DNA of 64,000 bases from assembly GCA_002964805.2 (NCBI GenBank), contig PUDQ02000001.1, positions 5,418,001 through 5,482,000 of the forward strand, in the 5' to 3' direction. Below, piece by piece: positions 45,856-58,039 of the stretch. The notes below the pieces were generated by a model, which had not been told where the DNA came from, ran no database searches, and saw only the letters and a program-made list of their open reading frames with translations. Each line of letters begins with the position of its first letter. Within the stretch, counting starts at the first letter, position 1. This DNA is from Trametes villosa. Taxonomy: Eukaryota; Basidiomycota; Agaricomycetes; Polyporales; Polyporaceae. The position numbers and the translations under genes are program-made.

Positions 45856-46980
45856 TCAGCAGTAGTAAGTAGTAACCAGGTGATCATCCTCGTACTGATG
45901 GGTTCGACATCGCGTTCTCGACTGTCCGAGGTTCTGCAGCTGCAGCGTCGTCTCCGGGGATGTTGCTCTCCGGCTCCCACCGGATGCAGTTGCACCCACT
46001 TCGGGTGTCTGAGGCGGCGAGTACGAACCCACTCTAGGCGTTCCAAGTTTCTCTGGCACGTCTCGTGCCGGACCGTCTCCCTCCGTTTCCGCGCTCATCT
46101 TGTACCTGGTGGCCCGACCTGACGTATACTTCCGTCAAGTGTGTACACCCCGTCAGTTGACGAACTGCTCAGTGCTCACGCCTCCGACACAGGAGGATAC
46201 AGATCGAGGCGGACCAGAGAAGCCGGCAACACCGACGTCAGACGTTTCATAACGACAGATCTTCCCCAGGGTCCAGCGGCCACAATAGCAGTAGTCTTCG
46301 CCCGACTCGGAGAGCAGTTACGTGGACATGAGAGCGCTGCGGCTCATTGGACACCCGCTCTGTGGGCGTTGGGCATGCACTTCCTGGTCTGTAATTGCGT
46401 CTAGGTGAGTTATCGGACCCTCGTGGCCGGAACCTTCTCTGAATAGTTGTTCCAGGAGCGACGTGAGCAGGGTCTTGACGACGATCGCCGCCGCGGTGAA
46501 ATACTCGCGCCCAGTGGCGAGGCCGCCTTGCGCGCGCTGATGAGGCCTGAGACGGTAATGTTCAGGCTGATGACGCAGGAGGTGTAAGACACCCCGAGCT
46601 AGTGCGCGAGTCCGGCAAAGGAGTTCGCGCGCGGCCGCCCTGACTCGACCACTCGCTGCGCGAGGCCTACCGCTGCACGGAATAGCGCTAATGACATCCC
46701 AATGCGTAAAGCAGAGTGCGACACGTACATAACGTCAATAGGATATACATGGCGTTGAAGGCGGCCTTACTGTAAGCTACGACACCAGTAGAAGCGTGGC
46801 CGCCGCACTCTGTGCAGAGGCAGGTTAGCCTCATGCACTAGAGTCTGACAATGGACGCCGCCGCCGGAGGTGGGGGCGGGAGCGAGGCTGTTCAAGCTCA
46901 ACAAGCTAAAGCCATGTGTGTTGCGGTACCACGCTCCGAGTAGATGAGGATGCGGAATATGTGGGCAGTAGGTCAAGTAC
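45856..46980 (-). pseudogene. Probable remnant of a fungal 7-TM membrane protein gene
   Basis: Scattered minus-strand pieces resemble the intact neighbour at 47131-49093: VISLNITVSGLISARKA (helix-4 style SLN motif), EYFTAAAIVVKTLLTSLLEQ (helix 5), and a polar C-terminal tail (GSRRATSPETTLQLQNLGQ). I cannot connect them with a full set of exons, and helices 1-3 and 7 are not recognisable. This may be a decayed duplicate, or a diverged gene I failed to assemble. Confidence 0.3.
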
Positions 46981-47130
46981 GCCGGCGATAGATGCTTCTA
47001 TAGATTAGACATACAAACGGAGTCCGGGGCCTAGGAGATCCACAAGATCCGGGTCACGGAAGCGATAGTAGCATACTCTCCCTCTCGACCCTGCTTCTGC
47101 TCGAGACCGCCATAACGGCCCGCCATCCCA

Positions 47131-49093
47131 TCAAACGGAGTCTGCCTGCGGGCCATACGAGGGAAGGGAGTGGTGACCGGAGCAATGCAGCTCGCTTAGG
47201 TGGATAGCGTTCATCGGGGTAAGCGCGGACGCTTTGATGTCGAGCACCTTCGAGCTTGCGGGTTCAACATCGGTGGGCGACCTGCGCGGTGGGGCTTCGA
47301 ACGTAGTACTATAGGTGGGCTGGCGCTGGCTTGGAGAGCCGTTTTCCCCGCGACCAGATGCGGTGACGAGTGCGCTCCGGCGATCGCTTCCGGAGTTCGC
47401 GGTAGCAGTGCCGGCGAACATGATGCTGCTGCGGAACGTGGAGTGGCTATCGAAGCAGGATTTCTTCAGCGCAACGAGGAGGACGAGGGACATAGGGTAG
47501 AGAGACTTCACGATGGAAGGAGGTGCGGCATTCCAGTCGCCGAGTGGAAGCAGTGTTAGTAATACAACTCTTTGGGCACAGACAGAGACGTACGCACCAC
47601 TAGTCCGACGAGACATCCGCGTATGAAGCTGTCAAGGTTGGCCACCGGTGCTGTGGCACTGGGTATGGGACCGGATCCTTGGCCCCGCGTCCGTGCGTTC
47701 GATATAATGAGAAGGCTATACGTCTTGGCTTCATACCCCACCACAATCATCTGGAGAAGTATCCGCGTCGCTATCAGTGAGAGCGTGTTCCCATAGCAGC
47801 GTATGAGGACGTCAAACGTACCCACAGTCCCGAATATAGCAGCCCAGACTCAAAAAGCAGGAGTAGGCGTTCCGTGGCTGACGAACGCCAACGCTTTCCG
47901 GGGAGGAGCTTCGCGATGTAACGATTGTGATTCCTATGAGGAAGGGAGTTAATGGTGCTCTTCACACAGGACTCCAGGGCGTGTGGATCTCCTCACCAAA
48001 CCTTGTATCCAATAAGCATAGTGGCCGTCACATTCGTAACCAACGAGATGACGGAGGTGGCCAGGCCGAATGCGCTCCCCTCGAACGCCAACCCACTCCG
48101 AAGCTGATATCCAGCCTCGCTATCAAGGGGGACGAACGAGAGCAAAATGAGATCATCGCACGCCTGCAAAGTATCACGAACTCCGAGGGCTGGAACCCAA
48201 GTGGACATCCGAACCTTTGTGAGCTCCAAGAGGGTTGAATGGCTGGATGATGGGTCCACATACCTAAGGTTGAGCTGAGAAGCGCGATCCCGAGCGCGAA
48301 TATTGCCCGGTTCTGTCGCCACAAGGCCAGCGTTAGGGTTTGTCGCCACACGCCCAGCGTTCTCCACCAGACTATAGCGTCCCCGACAGTGACCTAGGTG
48401 GGAACGGACGGTCAGCGCTTTAGAGAGCATGCTAATGAGCAACAGAAACGAGCATCGTACGGAGGTTACCAATGTAGCAGTAAGCGTGCATCGCGCAGGG
48501 TTTGAATACGTGTCCAAAACGTCGTAGGAAACTGGACAGAATCCAGTGTCATACGAGCCCGAGAGATAACATGATACGGCGTATGTAACGGCTTGCAGAT
48601 ATTTCATATTGCTAGACATCTCCGAGATGGAAGACGCCAACGATGTTGCTGTGCATGCATACATGGCGAGGGTGGCGAGAAGCAGTGTCGAGGAAAGACG
48701 GTTGAGTCCTTGATGGCTGGTAAGCCCGAGCCGTGGCATGTCAGCGTCTGTGAAGCAGCATTCCTGAGCCAGGCTAATAAAATGTGTACAGACACTAGGA
48801 AGAAGCTGGCCAGCCCAGCCACAACTGTGCATATTCCTGAACAGCCCGTTAGCAGTTTCAGGCGGCATTCACAACCTCGGTCACTCACCAAAAAGCATCG
48901 AAGACAAGAGGAGGACATTGCTATACGATGAGGCTAGCAGCGGTTCTACTGAGTCAAGTAGGTAGGTGGAGTCTCGTATGGCGCTCCGGGTCTCGAGGAG
49001 CTTGGAGCCGTTCACTAGCCACTGCCTAGGAAGAGCTGCCGCCCTGCTTGACTGATGCGCATTAGATACAACGTTCATGCCAGGTGTTATCAT
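47131..49093 (-). CDS. Agaricomycete 7-TM hypothetical membrane protein
   Basis: Minus-strand exons carry hydrophobic segments in the order of this family: SVEPLLASSYSNVLLLSSML (helix 1), LNRLSSTLLLATLAMYACTA (helix 2), VTVGDAIVWWRTLGVW (helix 3, with the diagnostic GDAIV-W-R motif), FALGIALLSSTL, FGLATSVISLVTNVTATMLI (helix 5, SLVTN-TATMLIGYK motif), RLLLLFESGLLYSGLWV (helix 6, ESG-LY motif) and VKSLYPMSLVLLVALKKSC (helix 7). A Ser-rich cytoplasmic tail ends at 47131. These motifs are common in uncharacterised multi-copy Agaricomycete proteins; receptor function is often assumed but unproven. The first exon and several junctions were not resolved base by base. Confidence 0.6.
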
Positions 49094-51072
49094 GATGCTG
49101 GAGAGTGATGAAGGCGAGCGGGAGGGAGACGGAGACTCGGGTAGTTCGGATACGAAGGCTCACTGTCCTTATAGTAGTAGCCCACATTGAGTTCTGTGTG
49201 GAGCCACCAGCTCACTGCAGCGGGCTTGAGCGGCATCACAGCCCTGACTATCTCTGCATCATGAACACAGACTTGAATGCGGCGGTATTGATGACATCTG
49301 CGGTTCGATTCTATCGTGGCATGGCGACTCCGACCAATACGGTTATTGCTGCCGATGGTAGAGGTTATTCAGTTGGCCATGGACACAGCGTGAGAATACG
49401 TCTCACGTTGCAATCTTCAGTCGCACATCGGATGTTCACCACCCAAATCTACATCCCGGAGGGCCGTCGCCTGGTCGAAACCCGCCTTAGTCTCCCGGGC
49501 GGGACGACTGCGTGGAGTCAGTCGGCGACCATGAGGCGGATTGTGCGCCCTCGTGTCTGGACACATGTTGACCAGTGTGACGTTGGCGCTGTAGAAGTGG
49601 GCCGCTGCGCGAGATGGAAGCCGCAACACGAAAGATAGGGGCTCTTCGAAGCCATGCTTGCCACGGGTTGTTGCGATACGTGGGCAGTGCAATGCAATGC
49701 GACTTCTGCGGTTTGAGATGCAAAGCAGCACTGGAGTGGTGGCGCGTGTTGGGCAATCGAGCTTGAAGCACGCCTGCTGCTGGTGGAGCCTGGTGACTCT
49801 GGTGAGGGTAAGACTGAAGATTCACAAAGTACGCTATTCGGGAGTATATTCGCTAACCTGGTCTTTCGGATCCAAGTTGCCTTGCAACACCGCTCCTCGC
49901 CGCCGGGCACGGTGCAATTGCGTCGGAGACGGCGGAGATGGACTGCGGCGTTCTTGCCGCTCTCGCATGAGTCCGCAAACTGTGCAGGGAAGCCGATGGC
50001 GACGCAGGAGACGCGCGCCGTGACATGCGCGCTGATGCAGAAGTTGAGGTGCGGCCGCGAGACGGGTGGGATCCAGGCACGTATGAGGAGGGTTATAAGG
50101 ACTTCTTCATGTGGACGGGGAGACTAGTACAGCCGCTGTACAGGCTCGGGCACCTCCTGTACATCAAGCTTCAAGGGTCAGAGTCACCTCTAGGGATTCA
50201 ATTTCAGGCTGGGCGCACTATACCTTCCGACGCCGACATCCCTGATTTGGGCCAAAAGGCTGTAGGTGACGTAGTCATAAGTGATCAAACGCTGCAGGGG
50301 GATGTCAGCCTCCTGCCAGCCTCTCGCCACCCAGGGGATAAATACTATGCGAGGGCGACGTCTGCTCCTCATTCCCGTCTTCCACCCTCTGAGACCGAAG
50401 ATGGGTGGTACATTCTACAAGACAACGGGTCTTATCGTCCAGCAAGAGGACGAACATATAAGGTGCGTCCCGAGGGAGGGACTCCGGTCCTGGCGCATAC
50501 CTTTTCGTGGTCCTCGGGATAAGTACCCTCTGCGCGCAGCCTCTCTTTGGCGCTGCGGGCGGGCGGGGAAACCAAAATGCGTTTCCTCTTTCTCTTCTTC
50601 GGGTTGCAGACGTTGGGCCGCCGCGATCGCTCACCGTGCATCTCTTGGGGGGCGCCTACGCTTACCGAAAAGCAGCTACCACCTCTAGATCTCCATTCTC
50701 ATGTGCTGTCGAGTGTCATCGCCACTAGTACTGTAGATTAGGTTGCATATAACGTACCATACGTCCAACATTTCCGTCAAGTATGCTCATGAAAGGCGAG
50801 AAGAACACATTCATTGCCAGGGAGGGAATCCGCTGCCGGTCAAGCTGGTCGTGCCAGTCGCGGTGTGGCACAGTCCGGCGCCTGTTTCGAGCGTATGAGC
50901 TCACAGCGCGTCGCGCCGACAACGTGGACGCTGCTCTCACCTCCGCCGCCACCGCTAGGCACGCTGGCCTCTGTCTGCCGCGCTCAAGGCATTTGTCTTG
51001 CCTTTACGACCCTATTACTTTCTGACGACTACTCTTGAAGCTTGGCTTCTGGAACATCATCGGGCTTGAGCT
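49094..51072. other. Gene-poor region, nothing supported
   Basis: About 2 kb. Open frames exist on both strands (for example 50025-50522 plus), but none has a recognised family, consistent splice pattern or signal peptide. Confidence 0.4.
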
Positions 51073-54000
51073 ATGGCCTTCCCGCTTCCCTCGCACTTAC
51101 CCCGCAAGAAGGATGCTCGCGACGTTTCTACCCAGATACTCACTAAGATATCTGAGACAACTTCGAAAGAGCTGAACTCCAATGCTGCCGCGTCATGGGT
51201 AACGGAGCTGGAGGACACAATCTCGTCTACGAAGGTACGACCCTGTCAGGCTTGCTCTTAGGTGCTCGGCTAGGCTCACTCGCCCGGCAGGCCCGCATAC
51301 ACGAGCGCATCTCGAGCGACCTCCCCAACTTCGAGCGACAGCTCGCGACGTCTGTCTCAGTGCAAGAACGCCTGCGCTCGCTCTCGCAGAACGTAGATGG
51401 GCTAGGGGAGAGCGTGTCCAATCCCGAGGTGAGCTACCGCGCCCGAGTCCCCGCGCGCGCGGGACATGCTGAATGCGCGTGAAGTCAGGCTTGGTCCCTA
51501 CCCTGCTGAGCACCCTCGCGAGTCATTCCAAGCTCGCGCAAGAGGCCGCGGACGCGCGAGCGAGGCATGGCGCGCTCGCGCACTTGCTCCGATGTAGGGA
51601 CGAGCTAAGGCGGTTGACCCGCCTCGTGGAGGGGGGTGAGCTGCCCGAGGCAACGAAAGCCGGTTCATCGCTCGAGGAGAGTATTGCCTATGCACCAGTG
51701 CCGCTGCAAGGGAGTGAGGTCATGACTGACCTGAAGGTGCGTTGTACAGTTCACTCCCAGAGAGGCTTGGATGGCTGACTCCCACCAAGCGGAGGTGTAC
51801 GGCCCTTCGAAATCGCACCGAAGAGCAACTCATACACGCGTATTCGCGCTCCATTGTTGTCACTGCTTCGGAGGTGGTTGTGCGACCCACAGTTCAAGGT
51901 GAGTGAGCATACACCGAGCTAGGGGGAGCTTATTCGAGGCTGACGTGCCCTGCAGCCCCTCAAGGGACGTCTACCTTTCCCCTATCATCTATCATTTCGT
52001 CCTTGTCCCCCTCTGCACTCTCAGCCCACATATCGACCCTACGAAGAGACATCCTCGCTCATTGCGTCGAGTATGTGCTGAAGCAGCCCGTCACACTCTA
52101 CCAAACCAACTCCGCCGACATCTCAGGTCCGACCGAGCACAAGCTCTCGCTATACCCTGCGCCACCAGGGGCAGAGGATTTGACCCTCCGCCTCGAGCAC
52201 CTCACAACCGTGGCGACGTTCCTCACCGAACATCTATTCCCCCACTTCCCCGAGCCTGAACGGAAGTCCTTGGCACTCTCCATCTCCACCCCAATCCGGA
52301 CCGCTATCCTCCACAACCTGCTGTTGCCTCAGCTACCATCGTCGTTGGCGCGGTTACCGGACTATCTCCAACTGGCGAAGCGTGCGGTGCGCGCTGAAGA
52401 TGACGTCGTTGTCAGGATGCTAGGCGACACGACCGGGGAACGTAGCGTCGGTAGCTGGGTTGACGGCGTTGGTCTGCATTACGAGCGCAAGCGGCGCGCC
52501 GAGATCCTCGACAATGCTCGTGTGATCGTCGTCAGCCCTGACGATGAGCGCAGCTCGTTCCGCGTTGAGGTGCCTCTCGTTCTGGAAGAGGCGACTCCTC
52601 CGGAAACGCTCAAGGATCAGTCGGCCCCAACAAATGGTACGGCAAACGGGCACAGCACGAACGGACTGGCGGACATCGTCATCGACACCGAGGAGGCTGA
52701 GGCCGCGTGGGACTTCGAGGAGGACACGCCGGTTCAGAGTGAGGGCTCTTCTGCGGATGGATGGGGCTTCGAGGACGACGTCCCACCCGAGCCAGAGCCG
52801 GAGCCCGTACCCGAGGTCGAGGTCTCTCAGCCCGCGGAACCCGAGCCGGCACCAGCGGAAGAGGAGACAGTCGAAGAGGAGGATGATCCTTGGGGTTGGA
52901 CGGACGACTCTACTGCTACTAATGGTAACGACGACGTACCGGAGGAATCCGCATGGGACGACGCCTGGGACGAGAAACCCTCCGAGCCCGAGCCGAAGCC
53001 AGTGGTGCTTAGCCCAGTGCCTGCGCTGAAAACTGCGAAAGGTCTCCAGAAGTTCTCGAAGAGCGTACCAAATTCACCTGCGCTCCCTCCGCCAAGGAGT
53101 CCGTCCATCCAACAGCCGCTTACCCCCCAGCCCAACACGTTCAAGAGCCAGCCGTCACGACCACCGCCACCACCTGCACCGGTACAACCAGTGCGGGTCA
53201 CGGAGTCCTTCCTCGTATCCGGCCGGACGAAGGCCCTCCTGCAGCTCGTGGAAGACGTCCTCCGCGAAGGCGCCGACCTCGTCGCCTCTGGTATTCTGAA
53301 GTCCTACGCGTCTGGCTCGCCAGGAAGCATCGTAATGCAGGCGGCGCCGATGGCACTCGAGCTGTTCCGAGCGCTGGTCCCGGTCTCACACGCGGCGCTC
53401 CTACAGCAGTCTGCGAAGGAGCCTATGCGGTTCTCGAACGACTGTCGGTTTGTGGGCCAGGAGCTGCAGCGCATCGTGGCGACGCTGAGCGGACCCAAGG
53501 CGACAACGCGGGACAAGTTGGAGGAGGGCTTGGAGACGCTGCAGTTCCTAGCTGACAGTTGGTTCGAGGATGCTATCGTGAGTGCCGCGAGGCGATCGGG
53601 TGAAGACAGGTCACTAACGTCGTTGCGGTAGGCTCGAGAACAGCGGTCGATCGACGAGTTGCTAGATACCGCGAGAGGCTTCATTGATACCACTCACCAG
53701 GATCGGTACGACGAATGCGAAGGTGCAGTGAACGAGGTGCTACGGCGCATCCGTAGGGTCGCACCACAGTGGAAGGTGCGCGCGCTTGACTGATTTGTCG
53801 TCTAAAGCTAATGGCCCATCTTCACAGGCGGTGCTGGCGAAGAGCAAGTACTACGACGCACTGGGCGCCGTGGTGGAGACGGCCGTTTCGCGCATCCTCG
53901 GGGATGTGCTGACGCTGGAGGACATCACCGAGGTCGAGTCCCACCGGCTGAGCGAGCTCTGCCACATCCTGAACGCCTTGGAGGGGCTGTTCATGGAGGA

Positions 54001-54297
54001 CCCGGAGCACCCTTCTTTCGTCGTGTCGTACGTTCCCTCGTGGCTGAAGTTCTCTTATCTCTCAGAGCTGCTGGTGCGTATTACCTCTCAGCATGCGTGC
54101 TGAGTTAGCTCTGACACGCGATGTCACTGCAGGAGGCCTCCATCGCCGATATCTCATACCTGTTCGAGGAGGGCGCGCTTGTGGACTTCGAGATTGAGGA
54201 GCTTGTCAAGCTTGTGCGAGCCCTGTTTGCTGACACACCTTTGAGGGCGAACACGATCAACAGGCTGCTGCAGGGACATCCTGGGCGCGGACCATAG
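51073..54297 (+). CDS. ZW10/Dsl1 family vesicle-tethering and kinetochore protein
   Basis: Starts MAFPLPSHLPRKKDARDVST with a helical N-terminal domain (ILTKISETTSKELNSNAAA, RISSDLPNFERQLATSVSVQ, LVPTLLSTLASHSKLAQEAA). The middle has HISTLRRDILAHCVEYVLKQ and YLQLAKRAVRAEDDVVVRML. A 200-residue acidic, Trp-containing linker follows (AWDFEEDTP, GWGFEDDVP, DPWGWTDDS, SAWDDAWDEKPS), which may bind coat proteins as the Dsl1 acidic loop does. The C-terminal ZW10 helical domain runs from ESFLVSGRTKALLQLVEDVL through RFSNDCRFVGQELQRIVATL, RILGDVLTLEDITEVESHRL and LKFSYLSELLEASIADISYL to LVRALFADTPLRANTINRLL. Stop 54295-54297. The Dsl1/NRZ complex tethers Golgi-derived COPI vesicles at the ER; assignment to tethering rather than the animal kinetochore role is inference. 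Confidence 0.85.
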
Positions 54298-54629
54298 TAC
54301 CGTACTTGCTTACGTTGTGCCCATCGTGTTCTGGGTTTCCCTTCTGTGTACCGTATGCACTTTGCTTACCTGTCGGATCGTATGATATCCCGGATTGTTG
54401 TCGTACGTCCTGAGCCAAGGGATCTCGCTGTACTCGGTCAACGAAGTACTACGATCCACGGGCGCCTACGAACTACAGCCGTCACGAGATTGGCGCACGG
54501 ACCACCTAAACAAGGGCGAGCGTCTCCGCTCGTCCCGACTCCCGACACTCCTTGCCTTGCGACTTGTCTGACACTCTCTGCTTTGCTGTATTATACCATC
54601 GTCTCTGCTGCCCGTATCTATGCTCTGCA

Positions 54630-57600
54630 ATGGCCACTATTGAAGTAACGTCGACAGATCAGCGCGCGCCGGGACAGGGCTCACCCGCATTCTCACAGGC
54701 TTTCGAGGCGGCATTGAAAGATGTCGTAAAGGCAAAGAGAATCTCGCTGTCGAAAATGAATACTCTGACCGAGGCCGCGCTGAAATGCATGGATGTGCGT
54801 CTCGTTTCCCTGTTGACGCGTTATTAAAAGCGTTGCCCCGATGCGCATCGTCGTTGCCACTGATACTCACACACTACATGCGATTAGAACGACGTCCAGA
54901 TGGTGTCTACGTTGTACCGCACGCACCGAGGGCTCACTGCCAGTGGAAAGATAGCGAGTCTTTACGCATTCGACGCGCTTGCGCGAGCTGCTCGCAACCG
55001 CGTCGTCAAGAACAACATCACCGGGGACCTAAGCTCGGATAAAGGCAACTGTGCAACCTTCTTACTCCGGATCGAGGGGATCCTCGAAGGCCTGTATCGA
55101 GATCTGGCGTCGTCCAATAGCGACGAGCTCAAGGTTCGTACCAAAATCTCTAGCACTAACCTATGTGGCCTACATCTGCACGGTGACTTTCGGTGGATGA
55201 CTTTGTCTCTATAATCCTCCCGAAATGCTTCTTGGGAGGCCATCCTCGCCCCAACCATCAAGGAATAGTTCTTACGTGCTGCCGTAATCGCCGCCCTCCG
55301 CGCGCCCGCTGACGCTGATCGCGAATGTGACGCACTGCGTCGTATGCGAACTGACCAGAACGCGTCGTCTCGCGTTACAAGCAGCTAGCCGTTCGCCGTC
55401 ATCTGACGAAGCTACTTCTTTGTCCCGTGGTGGCTGAGAAGCGATATCCTGACGAACTTCCATTGGCCGCGCAGGAGAAAGCCAAGAAGATCCTGGACAT
55501 TTGGACGAAGCAGAATACGTTCTCATCCTCTGTGCTGTCGCCGCTGTATTCGGTGCTAGAGCAGGAGGGAAAAGATAAAGGTGCATATAACACATCCTGT
55601 TGGTTCGCTAAGTACACCCTTCTATGCAATCCTATCTGTTTGCGCCGCGCCCGATCAAAAAGTGAGATACGAACTGAAATATGGTTTTGTCCGCGTCAGA
55701 ACCCGACCATGCAGGCACGACGAATGTGGCATCTACCGAGCCTAGCGCGCCCGCTCTTCCCCCAGCCAACCCCGTCCCGCAGCCTCCAGCCGTCCCGCCA
55801 GTCGACGTAAACGCCCTCTACGCCTTGCTGAAGACCGTCGGTGTCGCCACCACAGCCGCACCAGCTGTAGCTGCAACGTGAGTGGGGGTCCACCATCATG
55901 GTGCTGTCGGGAACGCTCAGTGCCTTCCAGCCAAATACCGCCAAATACCTACCTCGCACCGCCGCCGCCCGTACCTCCGGTCCCGGTCTTGGACGCCAGC
56001 CAGCTCGCCTTCCTGCAACAACTGACACAGACGGCACATGGGAATGCAGTCCCTTCGCAGCCCGTACCTGTACCCGCATCCGTAGTGCCACCATTGACTA
56101 CTCCGAATGCCGAGCCTGTAGTTCCCCCTGTGCCAGGGCCCCCGCAGCCTCAGCCGTTCCCGTATCGAGATGAGCATTACGGTGCCCCCGCCAGCGCTCC
56201 CCATAGAGAGTCCGAGCATGACCGCTTCGACGGCGCAGACCGCGGCTATCCCCGCGCTGACTATGACGGCCCCCGCCGCGGCTCCAGAGGCGCGCCCCGC
56301 GAGCGCGGGCGCGGCGGGCGCGGACGGGGCAGGTGGGACGACCGCGACCACCGCCGCGAGCGAAGTAGAGAGTTCTCGCGCGACCCCCGGCCACGGCGGA
56401 GCCGCTCGCGCAGCCCGCCCGGCCGCTACGGGGGTCCTGGCCCTGGCTCTGCGCCGCGGGACGCGCAGCCGTACAGTCCCCCGCCGCCTCCTGGACGGCG
56501 GGGCGGGTACGGGCAGCGCGCGCCGCAGGGGTACGGGCCGCGGGCGGCAGGCACAGCGGGCAGGGAGCCGGAAGCGGGCAAAGACGAGTTCGGACGCGAT
56601 ATCAGGCCGGCGTCACCCCGCGACTCGGACAGCGCGTCTGTGCGGGCGTACCAGCGGCGCAGCGCGTCGCCTTTGCCGCCCAGGACAGGGTCGGTCACCA
56701 CGTCTGACCGCGGGTCCGTCGCGTCCGAGCACGCTCACGCTCCCCCTGCGGCCGGCGGTCCGTCGTACGCGCAGGCTTACCCGGACGCACTCCCCCACTC
56801 CCAATCGTACCATCCTGGCCCGGCGCCATCGCCATCGGTCTCACCGTCGACATCTACAGCGCCGCTCTCCCCGACCCAGCAGCGTCCTGGAGGAGGCGCT
56901 CTCCTCGAGGGTTTCGACCGCACGAATTTCGACTTTGCCGACCCCGCGTCGTGGGAGGCACTCGCGAAGGCGTGGATCGCTACACATGGGACGATGCCGA
57001 CGCAGGAGCAGCTCATGCAGTTTATCATGGGCGGCACGACGCTCGCACCTCAGCAACCAGCTGCCTCTTACGGAGCTTCTCTGCCTCTGCAGGACCAGAC
57101 GCAGCCCCAACACCAGTACCAGCAGCAACCCCAGCACCAGCCGCAGCACCGGCAGGAGTCGCCGCCGCCCTCCCAGCCGCCGCCGGGCCCGCAATACTCA
57201 CAGTCTTACGGCGATGGCGGGCCACGGCAGCAGCAGTGGCAGGGCCAGGAATCCGGCCGCCCGCAGTGGAACAACAGAGGGCCGCAGGAGTCCCGAGGAG
57301 ACTGGCGCGGCGGAGCACGGGGAGGGCGAGGCGACTTCGGCGGCGGTCCTAACCCTGGGCGTGCACGTAGCCGCGGCCGTGGGGACTTCGACCGCGGCGG
57401 ATACGGCGGCCGTGGGGACCCCGGGCAAAGGGGAGGCTTTGGCCGCGAGGACCGCGGACGCGGGCAATACGGCAACAGTAACGTCCGCGGCGCGTACGGG
57501 CGCGGACCAGGGTTCCGCGAGCAGGAGCAGGACACGGATGCGGTCGTGCTGGGCGGCGGGAGCGGGGACGAGCAGGCGTGGCAGGAACAGCAGGGGCGGC

Positions 57601-57932
57601 ACGGCCCGTCGTATGGGCAGGAGCACCGCGGCCCGCCGTACGGGCAGGAGCAGCAGGGATACCAGGCTCCGGCTCCGGCTTCGAGTGGGCCGTACGGACA
57701 GCCGCAGCCTCCGTCGTTCCAATCGCAGCCTCCGCCGTTCCAAGCGCAACCCCCGCCATTCCAGGGACAGCCCCCGCCGTTCCAGCCGCCACAGGCGTAC
57801 GCTGCGGCGCTTCAGTCAAGCCAGGAAGCCGGAGGGGTTGGCGCCGGCGGTGGAGGTAGTGGTGGCGGGGGCACGGGCGGTCGGATGCAGAAGGTCGGGG
57901 ATAAGTGGGTCTTCGTCCGTGGCACCGCATAA
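54630..57932 (+). CDS. CID-domain RNA polymerase II CTD-binding protein with RGG/PQ-rich tail
   Basis: Starts MATIEVTSTDQRAPGQGSPA. Residues about 20-150 form a CTD-interacting domain spread over several small exons: FEAALKDVVKAKRISLSKMN, VSTLYRTHRGLTASGKIASL, AFDALARAARNRVVKNN, RIEGILEGLYRDLASSN and KAKKILDIWTKQNTFSSSVL. A short helix VDVNALYALLKTVGV follows. The last exon (from about 55920) is low-complexity: Arg/Gly boxes, RS dipeptides, a conserved LEGFDRTNFDFADPASW stretch, Gln-rich runs, RGG repeats and Pro-Phe-Gln repeats. The end is GDKWVFVRGTA. CID proteins such as Nrd1, Seb1 and SCAF4/8 couple CTD phosphorylation to termination. No RRM is visible, so RNA contact would depend on RGG boxes. 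Confidence 0.82.
57705..57790 (+). repeat. 21-bp tandem repeat coding Pro-Pro-Pro-Phe-Gln units
   Basis: About four degenerate copies of a 21-bp unit, coding QPPSFQS, QPPPFQA, QPPPFQG and QPPPFQP in the tail of the CID protein. Confidence 0.7.
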
Positions 57933-58039
57933 GCATGGTCGGGTAGCCGGCCAGTCCATTCCGGCTGACTTCTCAGATAACACATTTTCTGCACTCTACA
58001 CACAGTCGTCTTGTAGCATCAGTACTTGGTACCGGATAG

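Noticed and set aside
49280..49310. GGTTCGATTC resembling the B box of a tRNA gene
   Set aside because: The bases around it cannot form a T-arm stem and no A box or acceptor stem is at the right distance.
50025..50522. 165-codon open frame as a possible gene
   Set aside because: No recognised domain, signal peptide or splice partner; GC-rich DNA here yields such frames on both strands.
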